Below, piece by piece: positions 23,753 to 32,314 of a stretch of 64,000 bases of DNA; the stretch's first letter is position 1; every line of letters starts with the position of its first letter. Location of the stretch: positions 1 through 64,000 of the forward strand of contig CAVJKX010000004.1 in the NCBI GenBank assembly GCA_963650165.1, read 5' to 3'. This stretch comes from F23-B02 sp963650165. GTDB lineage: Bacteria > Bacillota > Clostridia > Oscillospirales > Oscillospiraceae. The position numbers were made by a program, and so were the translations under genes. Below the pieces are notes generated by a model. The model was not told the DNA's origin and did not search any database. It saw nothing but the letters and a program-made list of their open reading frames with translations.

Positions 23753-24532
23753 TTAATCGATATGGATCTCCGCTTCGCTGAACAGTGCGGCCTTGCCGGC
23801 GAGGATGACGCGCTCACCGTCGAGCTTTGCGTACAGCACGCCGCCGCGCTTTGATGCCTGATACGCCGTAAACTCGCTCCTGCCGAGCGTTTTTGCCCAG
23901 TAGGGGATGACGTGGCAGTGCCCGCGCCCGCAGACGGGGTCCTCGGCGACGTTGCATTTGGGCGCAAACGAGCGCGTTACGCAGTCGTAGCTTTCGCCTC
24001 TGGCGGTGATGTGGAAGCACACGCCGTCAAGCTTTTTGATAAGCTCCTGATCGGGCTGCACGGCGCGCACCTGGGCCTCGCTTTCGAGCACGCAAAGAAT
24101 ATCCGCGCCCATGTAAGCCTCAAGCGGCCTGACGCCGCCGAGCGCCGCCGTGAGCTCATCGCCGACGGGCAGCGGCTCGAGTCCGAAGGCGGGGAAGTCC
24201 ATGCTGAGCATATCGCCCTGCTTCTCGACCGTGAGCCTGCCGCTGAGAGTATCGAAGCCGACAACGGTGCTGTCGGGCTCGACAAAATTCAGGATCACAT
24301 ACGCCGTTGCAAGCGTCGCATGGCCGCACAGCTCGACCTCGCCGCCGGGCGTAAACCAGCGCAGGCGGTAGCTGCCGCCGTCCTTTACGCAGAAGGCCGT
24401 TTCCGAGAGATTGTTCTCGATGGCGATCTTCTGCATCAGCTCATCGTCGAGCCACTTATCCATTACGCACACCGCCGCCGGATTTCCGGCAAAAACCTTG
24501 TCGGTGAACGCATCAACAACATATTGCTTCAT
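23753..24532 (-). CDS. PhzF-family isomerase
   Basis: 259 residues. N-terminal motifs VVDAFTDKVFAGNPAAVC and NNLSETAFCV (with the catalytic Glu of the family) and GGEVELCGHATLATAYV are typical, and DPVCGRGHCHV lies in the second half. The fold is a pair of hotdog-like barrels; family members isomerise or epimerise small metabolites. The start at 24532 has AGGAGG 8 bases ahead. It is preceded by an operator shared with the upstream MocR gene and is presumably its target. The substrate is unknown. Confidence 0.9.
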   Translation of the reverse strand: MKQYVVDAFTDKVFAGNPAAVCVMDKWLDDELMQKIAIENNLSETAFCVKDGGSYRLRWFTPGGEVELCGHATLATAYVILNFVEPDSTVVGFDTLSGRLTVEKQGDMLSMDFPAFGLEPLPVGDELTAALGGVRPLEAYMGADILCVLESEAQVRAVQPDQELIKKLDGVCFHITARGESYDCVTRSFAPKCNVAEDPVCGRGHCHVIPYWAKTLGRSEFTAYQASKRGGVLYAKLDGERVILAGKAALFSEAEIHID

Positions 24533-24562
24533 GAAAATTACCTCCTTGCTCTTTGTGAGGCC

Positions 24563-24607
24563 ATTATAATACGGCATTGCGAAGCATACAATAACAAAAT
24601 TGTATGC
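24563..24607 (-). promoter_or_regulatory. phzF-like promoter with MocR operator
   Basis: On the minus strand TTGTAT (complement 24586-24591), 17 bp, TATAAT (complement 24563-24568). The -35 lies within the perfect inverted repeat GCATACAAT-N6-ATTGTATGC (24584-24607). Confidence 0.75.
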
Positions 24608-24614
24608 AAAACAA

Positions 24615-25973
24615 TTATGTGATAATATCGCGTATTATCGTCAGCGCCTTTTCGAGCTCATTGAGATCTGCCGGTGCGCAGACGGCAAGCCGTGCTCCGG
24701 CCTCGGGGATGCTTCTGCCGACTGCGAAGTGCTCGCCGCCGTAAACGCACACGCCCCTTGATGCCGCCGCACGTTCAAACTGCGCCCCGCTCATGCCGTC
24801 GGGCAGCACGAGCCAGCGGCACAGTGCGTGCCTGTCACCGCGAACGGTGAAGTCTTTAAGTATTATGTCAACCAGATCGTTGCGCCTTTCTATGCCCTCG
24901 GCGCGGCGGGCAAGAAGCGGCTCGAGCTTATCGGAGGCGATAAAACGCGCGGTCAGCTCACCGAGCAGCGCAGACTGCGAGAGATTTATGCCGTACAGCG
25001 CCTCGTCAAGGGGCTTTAGACAGCGCTCGGGCGCTGCGATAAACGCCGTTCTCAGCGCCGGGCTCAGGGTTTTCGAGATGCTGAGCGTGAATATCGTATT
25101 CTCCGGCGCGAGATCGTGCACGCTGCGCAGTCCGTCCGACAGCAGCCTGCATATGCCGTCCTCTATGAGCAGCAGATCGTTTTCAATGGCGATATCCGCG
25201 ATCATCTGCCGCTGCTCGGTTGACATAACGTGTGCGGTCGGGTTCTGATAATCCGGCATGATAAACAGCGCGCGCACGCCGTCGTTTTTTACGGCATAGC
25301 GTATGCCCGCTTCGCTCATGCAGCCGTTTTCCTGCTCGATCGGCACGAGCTGAATGCCGAACAGCTTTGCAGCGCTCTTTACGCCGGGGTAGGTGAGCGG
25401 GTCAACGCCGAGCTTGTCGCCGCGCCGCAGAACGGAGGCGAATACGGCGGCTATCGCATTCTGTCCGCCGCCTGCCGTGAGAACATTTTCGGTGCTGCAT
25501 CCGGCGCGGTGCAGCAGCCTTACCGCCGCCTCACGCTGCCAGTCGGGGCGCTCGAGCTCATACTGAAACAGCCGTGCGTGATCCGGCTCTGCGAGCATTT
25601 TCCGCAGCACCGACACGAGCTCGGACTGCTCAAGCGTCTCCGGCGTCATCGCGTCGAGACGTATGAGCTCAGTGCGCGGCGCGTCCGTCAGGCGCGTCAG
25701 GCTGCTGTAGGAAACATATGTACCGTCCCCGACGCTGCCGGTGAGCAGGCCGCCGTCCGAGCAGAGCCTGAACGCCCGCGACACGGTGCTCAGGTTTATA
25801 TTCAAAAAATCCGCGAGCTCGCGCTGCGGGGGCAGCTTTGTGCCCGGCCTGAGAGCGCCGCTTTCGATGTCGCGCTCAAGCTGCTGCGCAAGCTCAAGAT
25901 ATATCGGCCCGTCCGAGCGCGTGAGAGTCGGCTTCCACGACATCGGATAGTCGTCAAATGAGTTTACGGACAT
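24615..25973 (-). CDS. MocR/GntR-type regulator with aminotransferase domain
   Basis: 452 residues. Residues about 20-85 are a GntR winged helix (PIYLELAQQLERDIESGALR, PPQRELADFLNINLSTVSRA). From about 110 on is a class-I aminotransferase-like domain: AGGGQNAIAAVF, the PDYQNPTAHVMS loop, and SISKTLSPALR, where the Lys would hold PLP. MocR proteins sense PLP or amino compounds. The operator found 18 bp ahead of its start and at the downstream phzF-like promoter suggests it controls itself and that gene. The frame is intact. Confidence 0.92.
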   Translation of the reverse strand: MSVNSFDDYPMSWKPTLTRSDGPIYLELAQQLERDIESGALRPGTKLPPQRELADFLNINLSTVSRAFRLCSDGGLLTGSVGDGTYVSYSSLTRLTDAPRTELIRLDAMTPETLEQSELVSVLRKMLAEPDHARLFQYELERPDWQREAAVRLLHRAGCSTENVLTAGGGQNAIAAVFASVLRRGDKLGVDPLTYPGVKSAAKLFGIQLVPIEQENGCMSEAGIRYAVKNDGVRALFIMPDYQNPTAHVMSTEQRQMIADIAIENDLLLIEDGICRLLSDGLRSVHDLAPENTIFTLSISKTLSPALRTAFIAAPERCLKPLDEALYGINLSQSALLGELTARFIASDKLEPLLARRAEGIERRNDLVDIILKDFTVRGDRHALCRWLVLPDGMSGAQFERAAASRGVCVYGGEHFAVGRSIPEAGARLAVCAPADLNELEKALTIIRDIIT

Positions 25974-25990
25974 GTTTTATCACCGCCTTA

Positions 25991-26016
25991 TGCAAACAAT
26001 TATACGATTGTCTGCA
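25991..26016 (-). promoter_or_regulatory. Operator in front of the mocR-like gene
   Basis: TGCAAACAAT-N6-ATTGTCTGCA is an inverted repeat matching, in its ACAAT..ATTGT core and TGC ends, the site at 24584-24607. Confidence 0.65.
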
Positions 26017-26028
26017 TCAAAAAGCAAG

Positions 26029-26919
26029 CTATCTGTTTTTAAGAACGTCCATGGCCGCCGAGAGCATGTCCGCGGCCTCGGCATGGGTGAGAGCCGCGCT
26101 GTCGAGGCTTGCGCCGTCCATTATCCCGCAGGCATCGAGGTTTGCCGCCGCCTGCGCCGTCCAGGTCTCGGCCGTATCGGAGCCATAGCCTGCATTCGTG
26201 AGCCTGAGCAGCCTGTTGAGCATGACTCCGGCCTCGGCGCGGCTGATATCGGCTCCGGCGTCGAACACGGCGCCCGCGGCGCCTGCTCTGCCCTTGACGA
26301 CACCGTCGCGCACGGCGCTTGCAACATATGCACGCTGCCAGTCGGGGATGCTGCCGTCGTCGGCAAAGCCGGTGCTGACGACTCCGCTGAGCACGTCGGC
26401 GCCGGTGACGCACAGGCACATGGAGACAAATTCGCCGCGCGTGAGCGTTTCCTGCGGCTCGAAGTAATATTCTCCGCCTATCTGCCTGCCGATGAACGCG
26501 CCGCACTCGGCAAGACGCACGGCGCTGCAATAGCTTGCCTCGCCGTCCATGTCGGCGTAGCTGACCGACCTGTTTTTTACGAGCTTGATAATGACCGTTG
26601 CCTCCTGCGAGCGATTGCCCTGCGCATCAACGGCTCTGTAGCCGAAGTAGTCGCGGCCGCGCTTGCCCTCGGCGGGGGTGTAGACGAAGCTGCCGTTATC
26701 CGAAAGCTCTATCGTGCCCTTTTTCGGCGCGGTCGTTATCTCAAAGCTCACCGCATCACCGTCGGGATCAACTGCGGCAAGCTCACCGCCGAAGGATACG
26801 CCGCGATAGGTCTCGAACTCAAAGTTTTCGGCAACCGGGGCGCAGTTGTCCGCCGCCGCCGGAAAAACGAGCGCACACAGCGCGAGGAAAACCATAAACA
26901 GCGAAATGTATCTACGCAT
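26029..26919 (-). CDS. Secreted SLH-domain protein with Ig/cadherin-like domain
   Basis: 296 residues. A signal peptide (MRRYISLFMVFLALCALVFP, cut after AAA or AAADN) is followed by a beta domain of about 85 residues (AVDPDGDAVSFEITTAP..GSFVYTP..DYFGYRAVD), like bacterial cadherin/Ig repeats. Two to three SLH-like motifs follow (YFEPQETLTRGEFVSM, DISRAEAGVMLNRLL, LTHAEAADMLSAAM). It is probably bound to secondary cell-wall polymer. Start 26919 has GGAGG eight bases ahead. It follows the GH2 gene on the same strand across a terminator that overlaps its ribosome site. Confidence 0.82.
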   Translation of the reverse strand: MRRYISLFMVFLALCALVFPAAADNCAPVAENFEFETYRGVSFGGELAAVDPDGDAVSFEITTAPKKGTIELSDNGSFVYTPAEGKRGRDYFGYRAVDAQGNRSQEATVIIKLVKNRSVSYADMDGEASYCSAVRLAECGAFIGRQIGGEYYFEPQETLTRGEFVSMCLCVTGADVLSGVVSTGFADDGSIPDWQRAYVASAVRDGVVKGRAGAAGAVFDAGADISRAEAGVMLNRLLRLTNAGYGSDTAETWTAQAAANLDACGIMDGASLDSAALTHAEAADMLSAAMDVLKNR

Positions 26920-26921
26920 AC

Positions 26922-26951
26922 AAAAAACCTCCGTAAAAATTTCTACGGAGG
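26922..26951 (-). terminator. Terminator after the GH2 gene, overlapping the next ribosome site
   Basis: On the minus strand CCTCCGTA (complement 26944-26951) pairs with TACGGAGG (complement 26928-26935), then TTTTTTG and the ATG of the SLH gene. The GGAGG of the 3' arm is the only ribosome site of that gene. Confidence 0.8.
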
Positions 26952-26974
26952 TATTTTGCTCGTTATTTTGCCTA

Positions 26975-29281
26975 TTATACTTCTGCGTTAAATTCGATCT
27001 CAATGCCGTTCACGCTGAGCTTTGCCGCGCCGCCTTCGCCGCAGGTCTTTACATAGCAGCCGCCCGAGCCGCCCTTGAGCGATATGATCTCCGGGCCTAT
27101 GAGCCCGATGGGTCCCGAGCATTTCAGAACGACGGGCTCCTGCCAATAGGGAGCGAGATTGCCGTACTCATCGACGGCACGTATGCGCACGGCGGCAGCG
27201 TCGTAGGTAGCGCCCTCGCGCAGCCGCGTCTTGCCTGCCTTGACTTCAAGATGAACTTTCTGACCGGGCGAGCGCGTCACGGAGCTCACGGTCCTTCCGT
27301 CTTTGACTGCGTCAAAGCGCCACTTTGTCGCCTCGCCGCCCCAGCTGCCGACGTATTTGCCGTAAAGCTCGACGCCGTCGGAAAATTTAAAGCCCTTTAA
27401 AAGCATGAGACGCGCAAATTTTGCGAGTATTTTCGGCGGAAGGGAGCTCGGCCCGGACTTTGCGACGGCAAGCAGGCACTCCTTGACGGTCTGCGCGGTC
27501 TTATCGTCAAAGCCCTCCTGCGTTGCTAAAAGCTCGCCTATGAAGTCGTCGATAATGACGGGCGGATGGGGGAGCGCGGGGTATTCGCCGCGGGCGGGGA
27601 GAAATTCGCGCACGAAAACGCCGTTTTTATAGAGCCTCACGCAGTCTGCGTTCGTGAACACATAGACTTTGCCTATATCGCCCGCGGGGTGCTCGCCGAT
27701 ATCCATGGATGAGGATACCTCGCAGCAGGGCACATCGTCGCTCTGACTTGCGTACACCGCCGCCGCAAGCTTGGGATTGCGGAACATGTCCATGACGCCG
27801 TGATAGCAGATACCGTCGCCGCTGCCGAAATCCCGATGCGTGTTGTAGTCGAACATGCACCAGGGGAAAATGCCGCATATATCGTCGTCTGCGTACATTG
27901 CATCGAGCACCTTCGCGTGCCGCAGCGCGTGGGCGAGCCTGTGCCTCTCGTCGTCAAAGGGCTTTGTCGGGAACATGTGCCCGTTGCACTCGGAGACGAG
28001 GTAGCCGTTATTTTTCCTGCGCGTGACGGCCTTCTTCGGCCGGAGCCCGGAGTTATCGCCGCAGTGCGAAAAGTCGTTGTATGCGTACACGTCCTCGAGC
28101 AGATGACTTTTTTCGATATATCTGACGCCGCTGGTCTGGCGGCCGGAGTCGAGTGTATGCGCAACGGCGTTTGTCTTTTTGTAAAGCTCGTCGCAGTCCT
28201 GCGATTCGTTTATCCTGACGCCCCAGAGCATTATTGAGGGGTGATGCATATACTGCCGCACCATCTCGTCGGTGTTCCTGACGGCCTGCCGCTTCCAGTC
28301 CTCGTTGCCGATGTGCTGCCAGCCGGGCATCTCCGTGAACACCAAAAGCCCGAGCTCGTCGCAGCGCGATATGAAATGCTGCGACTGCGGATAGTGCGAG
28401 GTGCGCACGGCGTTGACCCCGAGCTCGTACTTTAATATCTCCGCGTCGAGCTCCTGCACCGACTTCGGCATCGCGTAGCCGACATAGGCATAGGCCTGAT
28501 GGCGGTTGAGGCCGCGCAGCTTGAGCTTCTCCCCGTTCAGATAGAAGCCGCTGCCTTCGAATTTAACCGTCCTGAAGCCGAAGCGCAGGCACTTTTCGTC
28601 AACACATTCACCGCCGCGCACAGCGCGTACCCGCGCGGTGTACAGGGTGGGGGAGTCCGGGGACCATAGCTCGGCCCCGGGAACGCTCAGCTCGAAGGCG
28701 TGCCCGCAGGCAGAGGAAACGACCCGGCCGTCCTTATCGACGATATCGGTGACAATACTGCCGCACAGGCTGTCTATCCTCACGCGTATATCGCGCAGCG
28801 CGGTGTTTTCGATGAGAACCTCCCTGATATACTCGGGGTCCTTTACCTCAAGCGTTACCTCGCGGTAGAGTCCGCCGTAGCACAGATAGTCGATGACAAA
28901 GCCGAAGGGCGGAATATTGAGGCTCTCGCGCGTGTCGAGCCGCACGTCGATCGTGTTCTCGCCGCCGAGCTTTACAAGCTCGCTTATATCCACGTCAAAG
29001 GCCGTGTAGCCGCAGGCGTGGAAGCCCGCCTTTTCGCCGTTGCAGAACACCGTCGCCTCGTGCGCCGCACCGTCGAAATGCACGATGATGCGCTTGCCCT
29101 GCCATTCGACGGGCGCCGTAAACGTTTTTCTGTAGCCGCAGACCATCTGATAGTCGCGGCAGTCAATGTAGTTGTAGGGTATCTCCCTTGCCGTGTGCGG
29201 AAGGCGCACCGTGACGGCACCGTTAAAGCCGGAATCGTAATCGTCGGTGAACAGCCAGCCGTTATTGAAAGCAATGTCCAT
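26975..29281 (-). CDS. Glycoside hydrolase family 2 (beta-galactosidase/beta-glucuronidase type)
   Basis: 768 residues. The N-terminal jelly roll (about 1-145) and Ig-like domain are followed by a TIM barrel with LRGLNRHQ (256-262), the acid/base Glu in RINESQ (Glu359) and the likely nucleophile in VSECNGH (Glu431). A C-terminal Ig-like region ends the protein. No signal peptide, so it acts inside the cell on imported oligosaccharides. Family 2 contains beta-galactosidases, glucuronidases and mannosidases; the exact sugar is not decided by these motifs. Monocistronic, with its own promoter, divergent from the HAD phosphatase. Confidence 0.9.
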   Translation of the reverse strand: MDIAFNNGWLFTDDYDSGFNGAVTVRLPHTAREIPYNYIDCRDYQMVCGYRKTFTAPVEWQGKRIIVHFDGAAHEATVFCNGEKAGFHACGYTAFDVDISELVKLGGENTIDVRLDTRESLNIPPFGFVIDYLCYGGLYREVTLEVKDPEYIREVLIENTALRDIRVRIDSLCGSIVTDIVDKDGRVVSSACGHAFELSVPGAELWSPDSPTLYTARVRAVRGGECVDEKCLRFGFRTVKFEGSGFYLNGEKLKLRGLNRHQAYAYVGYAMPKSVQELDAEILKYELGVNAVRTSHYPQSQHFISRCDELGLLVFTEMPGWQHIGNEDWKRQAVRNTDEMVRQYMHHPSIMLWGVRINESQDCDELYKKTNAVAHTLDSGRQTSGVRYIEKSHLLEDVYAYNDFSHCGDNSGLRPKKAVTRRKNNGYLVSECNGHMFPTKPFDDERHRLAHALRHAKVLDAMYADDDICGIFPWCMFDYNTHRDFGSGDGICYHGVMDMFRNPKLAAAVYASQSDDVPCCEVSSSMDIGEHPAGDIGKVYVFTNADCVRLYKNGVFVREFLPARGEYPALPHPPVIIDDFIGELLATQEGFDDKTAQTVKECLLAVAKSGPSSLPPKILAKFARLMLLKGFKFSDGVELYGKYVGSWGGEATKWRFDAVKDGRTVSSVTRSPGQKVHLEVKAGKTRLREGATYDAAAVRIRAVDEYGNLAPYWQEPVVLKCSGPIGLIGPEIISLKGGSGGCYVKTCGEGGAAKLSVNGIEIEFNAEV

Positions 29282-29313
29282 ATAATAGCTCCCCGGAGTT
29301 TGAATTTAACTTA

Positions 29314-29341
29314 ATTGTACCATATCCGCGCGGCAATGCAA
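29314..29341 (-). promoter_or_regulatory. Promoter of the GH2 gene
   Basis: On the minus strand TTGCAT (complement 29336-29341), 16 bp, TACAAT (complement 29314-29319), with TGG just ahead of the -10. Confidence 0.55.
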
Positions 29342-29348
29342 GATGTTG

Positions 29349-29377
29349 TTGATTTTAGGCGGACGAAACTATATAAT
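29349..29377 (+). promoter_or_regulatory. Promoter of the HAD phosphatase gene
   Basis: TTGATT (29349-29354), 17 bp, TATAAT (29372-29377), 27 bp before the chosen start codon. Confidence 0.6.
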
Positions 29378-29409
29378 AATTCCTGACATTTTAAGAACGG
29401 AGTATGAGA

Positions 29410-30207
29410 ATGGATAAGCTTCTTAACACAAAACTGTTTCTTCTGGATATGGACGGCACTCTCTACCTCGGCGACGAGGTGTTTGACGGCGCCGTGGACT
29501 TTATAAACACGGTAAAAAACAGCGGCAGGGAGTATATATACCTGACCAATAACTCCTCACGCGCCGGCGTTGACTATATAACGCGCCTGAGAAAGCTCGG
29601 CTTCCCCTGCGAGGCGGAAAACGTTTTCACCTCCGGCATGGCAACGGCGATGTATCTCAACAGCCGCTATCCCGGCAGGCTTGTCTATCCCGTCGGAACT
29701 CCGGCATTTCTCGGCGAGCTTGAAAGCTACGGCGTGCCCCTCGGCGACAGCGGGGAGGTCGGCGTAGTCTGCGTCGGCTTTGATACGACGCTCACCTACG
29801 AAAAGCTCGACAAGGCCGTGCATTACCTGCGCCGCGGCGCTGCCTTCGTTGCCGCAAACCCCGACTGGGTGTGCCCCATGCCGGCAGGAGAGGTGCTGCC
29901 CGACTGCGGCAGTATCTGCGCCCTGCTGACGGCCGCAAGCGGCGTCGAGCCCACGTTTATCGGCAAGCCCAACCGCAATATGGTTGACATAATATCTGAA
30001 CAGACCGGCGTTCCCAACGAAAATATCTGCTGCGTCGGCGACAGGCTGTATACCGATATAGCCGTTGCGCAGAACGCGGGCGCGGTGTCCGTGTGCGTTC
30101 TCTCGGGTGAGAGCAGCCTTGAGGATATCGAAAAGGCCGAGCGCAGGCCGGATTACGTTCTGAAAAACGTCGCGGAGATCGCAGACATTCTTAAAGCAAA
30201 TATGTGA
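29410..30207 (+). CDS. HAD-IIA-family sugar-phosphate phosphatase (NagD/AraL-like)
   Basis: 265 residues. Motif I is LLDMDGTLYLGD with the nucleophile Asp, motif II YLTNNSS, motif III around IGKPNRNM (Lys), and motif IV VGDRLYTDIAVAQNAG. The C2-type cap between motifs II and III is typical of NagD, AraL and phosphoglycolate-type enzymes, which dephosphorylate small phosphates, often as metabolite repair. The ATG at 29410 is preferred over 29404 because GGAG then has 7-8 bases spacing. It stands alone between the GH2 gene and smpB. Confidence 0.9.
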   Translation: MDKLLNTKLFLLDMDGTLYLGDEVFDGAVDFINTVKNSGREYIYLTNNSSRAGVDYITRLRKLGFPCEAENVFTSGMATAMYLNSRYPGRLVYPVGTPAFLGELESYGVPLGDSGEVGVVCVGFDTTLTYEKLDKAVHYLRRGAAFVAANPDWVCPMPAGEVLPDCGSICALLTAASGVEPTFIGKPNRNMVDIISEQTGVPNENICCVGDRLYTDIAVAQNAGAVSVCVLSGESSLEDIEKAERRPDYVLKNVAEIADILKANM

Positions 30208-30227
30208 TTTACAATTTGTTATTTAAT

Positions 30228-30250
30228 TTTTGCACAGTGTGTGCTATAAT
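30228..30250 (+). promoter_or_regulatory. smpB promoter with TTTTGCAC-N5-GTGCTATAAT
   Basis: An extended -10 GTGC-TATAAT (-10 at 30245-30250) is preceded by TTTTGCAC at the same distance as in the proB promoter (42190-42212). The GCAC and GTGC parts form an inverted repeat. Confidence 0.5.
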
Positions 30251-30276
30251 ACCTTGACCGGCGGGGAGGTGAGCGA

Positions 30277-30741
30277 ATGCCGAAGCAGACCGGAACAAAG
30301 CAGATAGCGTCAAACCGCAAGGCTTTTCACGATTATTTCGTGCTCGACCGATTTGAAGCCGGCATAGAGCTTGCCGGAACGGAGGTCAAATCGCTCAGAG
30401 CGGGCACCGTGAATATGAAGGACTGCTACTGCACGGTAAAAAACGGCGAGCTTTTCGTGAGATCGCTGCATATAAGCCCCTACGAAAAGGGCAACATTTT
30501 CAATAAAGACCCCGTGCGTCCGAGAAGGCTTCTCATGCATAAGCGCGAGATAGCGAAGCTCAACGCACGCGTAATGCAGGAGGGCGTGGCGCTCATTCCG
30601 CTGTCGCTGTATTTCAAGGACAGCAGAGTGAAGGTGGAGCTCGGCCTGTGCAAGGGCAAAAAGCTGTATGATAAACGAAATGACGACGCGAAGCGCGAAG
30701 CTGCGCGCGACATTGAAAGAACATTGAAGGAGAGACACTGA
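30277..30741 (+). CDS. smpB: SsrA-binding protein SmpB
   Basis: 154 residues, the normal length. SmpB binds tmRNA and places it in the A site of stalled ribosomes. Conserved parts are NRKAFHDYFVLDRFEAGI, LAGTEVKSLRAGTVNMKD, FVRSLHISPYEKGN and the basic C-terminal tail KKLYDKRNDDAKREAARD, which reaches into the mRNA channel. GGGGAGGTGA precedes the ATG. It overlaps the cyclophilin gene by one base, and the tmRNA gene itself lies 690 bp downstream, so both parts of trans-translation are neighbours. Confidence 0.97.
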   Translation: MPKQTGTKQIASNRKAFHDYFVLDRFEAGIELAGTEVKSLRAGTVNMKDCYCTVKNGELFVRSLHISPYEKGNIFNKDPVRPRRLLMHKREIAKLNARVMQEGVALIPLSLYFKDSRVKVELGLCKGKKLYDKRNDDAKREAARDIERTLKERH

Positions 30742-31259
30742 TGAGTAATCCCATAGTGACCATCGAGATGGAAAACGGCGATATCATAAAGGCGGAGCTT
30801 TACCCCGAGACAGCTCCGAATACGGTCAACAACTTCATCTCGCTGGTAAAAAACAAATTTTACGACGGCATTATCTTCCACCGCGTTATCCGCGGCTTCA
30901 TGATCCAGGGCGGCGACCCCCAGGGCATCGGCATAGGCGGTCCCGGCTACTCGATAAAGGGCGAGTTCAAGATGAACGGCGTTGCCAATGATCTCAAGCA
31001 TACCCGCGGCGTTCTGTCCATGGCGCGCGCCATGGCTCCCGACTCCGCCGGCAGCCAGTTTTTCATCATGCACGAGGATGCTCCGCACCTTGACGGCCAG
31101 TACGCCGCGTTCGGTAAGGTCATCGAGGGCATGGAGAATGTCGATAAGATCGCAAAATGCATGACCGGCAGAAACGACAAGCCCATCCACCGTCAGGCAA
31201 TGAAGAAGGTCACCGTCGATACCTTCGGCGTCGAGTACCCCGAGCCGGAGAAGATGTAA
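30741..31259 (+). CDS. Cyclophilin-type peptidyl-prolyl isomerase
   Basis: 172 residues. FHRVIRGFMIQGGDP carries the catalytic Arg of cyclophilins, and AGSQFFIM and LDGQYAAFGKV are further core motifs. No signal peptide or lipobox, so it is cytosolic and speeds proline isomerisation in folding proteins. It starts in the stop codon of smpB (TGATG), showing coupled translation. Confidence 0.95.
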   Translation: MSNPIVTIEMENGDIIKAELYPETAPNTVNNFISLVKNKFYDGIIFHRVIRGFMIQGGDPQGIGIGGPGYSIKGEFKMNGVANDLKHTRGVLSMARAMAPDSAGSQFFIMHEDAPHLDGQYAAFGKVIEGMENVDKIAKCMTGRNDKPIHRQAMKKVTVDTFGVEYPEPEKM

Positions 31260-31266
31260 AAAACAC

Positions 31267-31292
31267 CGGGGTGCGGGAAACTCCGCACCCCG
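31267..31292 (+). terminator. Hairpin after the cyclophilin gene
   Basis: CGGGGTGCGG pairs perfectly with CCGCACCCCG around GAAACT. Only GAGGAAAAA follows, so it lacks a T run and may stabilise the mRNA end rather than terminate. The next ~135 bp up to ssrA hold no gene. Confidence 0.5.
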
Positions 31293-31429
31293 AGGAAAAA
31301 CGCCTCAGGCAAGCCGCGTCAAACACTGCATGAGCCTATTGTGCCGCGCGGCAGTATGTTTTCGTATAAATATGAAGGTCGGGCACATGCAGTACCGACA
31401 AAATCCGGCGTCAATGCGCCTCTAAAAAT

Positions 31430-31777
31430 GGGGATGTACCGGTTTCGACGGGGGTATGGAGGCAGGAATAGCGAGCGGATGCGCCTACCATCCTAAAAAT
31501 GGGCAGCTTATAAATTAAAGAACAACAACGATACTGTTCTTCTCGCTGCATAATTAGCGAGCGTTCCCTCCGGGAGGACCACGGCCCGGAACGGAGCGTC
31601 GATCAGTGGTGCCCGTGAGTGCGCAAAGCTTTGAGCGCACCACGCATAATGAAGCTACCGACTCTGCGAGCCTGACGGCCGGCGCACAGGGAAGGGAATA
31701 TAAACGACCGTATGCGCTCGGAGAAGTTCCTGTTAAAGTGCTTTCGGACGGGGGTTCAACTCCCCCCATCTCCACCA
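31430..31777 (+). ncRNA. ssrA: Transfer-messenger RNA
   Basis: 348 nt. The 5' end GGGGATG pairs with CATCTCC of the 3' end to form the tRNA-like acceptor, and ACCGGTTTCGACGGGGG is the conserved D-loop region. The T-arm has GGTTCAACTCC, and CCA is encoded. The tag frame, read from the GCT resume codon, is AYKLKNNNDTVLLAA then TAA; the first residues depend on the resume point, but the NNNDTVLLAA end is clear. It rescues stalled ribosomes together with SmpB. Its 3' end is the insertion site of the next element. Confidence 0.96.
31756..31777 (+). repeat. attL of element 2: last 22 bases of ssrA
   Basis: These 22 bases (T-arm half to CCA) recur exactly at 39484-39505 and, with one extra C and a last-base change, at about 41884-41906. 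Confidence 0.85.
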
Positions 31778-31781
31778 AAGG

Positions 31782-31843
31782 GGTATTAAACAAACTCTAT
31801 TACTTCAAAAATGGCTTTGCCATAACGGTTTTGCTTTAATACC
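31782..31843. repeat. Inverted repeat at the left end of element 2
   Basis: GGTATTAAA (31782-31790) and TTTAATACC (31835-31843) flank 44 bp that include the short hairpin ATGGC-TTT-GCCAT. It lies beside attL and may be part of the recombinase site or the end of a transcript. A further hairpin, AAGGGAGTG-ATTTT-CACTCCCTT plus T, follows at about 31854-31880. Confidence 0.45.
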
Positions 31844-31899
31844 AACATAGAAAAGGGAGTGATTTTCACTCCCTTTTTAATCAAATTGAGAGGTTTACC

Positions 31900-32271
31900 A
31901 TGAACAACAGACCATTAGCATCAAATTCGGATATACATAAATTTGCCGCCTTTTGGCTTGATGTTTTTCAAAACAGCACTGAAGAACGCGATACTTTTCC
32001 GATGCAGGATCAAATGATAGAATTGGGCTTTGATATGGACTCTGGTCAAGCATTTGCAGCGGCATATGGTTTACGAGCCTTGCATTATTACGATGAACTA
32101 CAGCACATTATTGACAGAATCACGGATGTGCAAATACTGTGTTCCGGCATTCATTCTGCTTATCGGGGAATTACTTATTGGTCGTTAGATAATGTCTTAG
32201 ACCGAGAAAATCGTGAATGGTTTATAGTTGCATTATCGCATCTTCTGCAATTAACAAGTGATAACTCATGA
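31900..32271 (+). CDS. Hypothetical protein at the left end of element 2
   Basis: 123 residues, acidic and mostly helical, starting MNNRPLASNSDIHKFAAFWL, with no recognised motif and no membrane segment. GAGAGG 6-7 bases before ATG is a fair ribosome site. It is the only plus-strand gene on the left side of element 2, next to attL, the position where islands often keep accessory cargo such as defence or fitness genes. Function unknown. Confidence 0.6.
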   Translation: MNNRPLASNSDIHKFAAFWLDVFQNSTEERDTFPMQDQMIELGFDMDSGQAFAAAYGLRALHYYDELQHIIDRITDVQILCSGIHSAYRGITYWSLDNVLDRENREWFIVALSHLLQLTSDNS

Positions 32272-32314
32272 ACAAAACAATCGGCACTCGTAACGAATGC
32301 CGATTGTTTATCAT

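Noticed and set aside
31554..31793. 79-residue minus-strand frame with GGVEPPSESTLTGTSPS
   Set aside because: It is the antisense of the tmRNA gene; such frames are a frequent false annotation.
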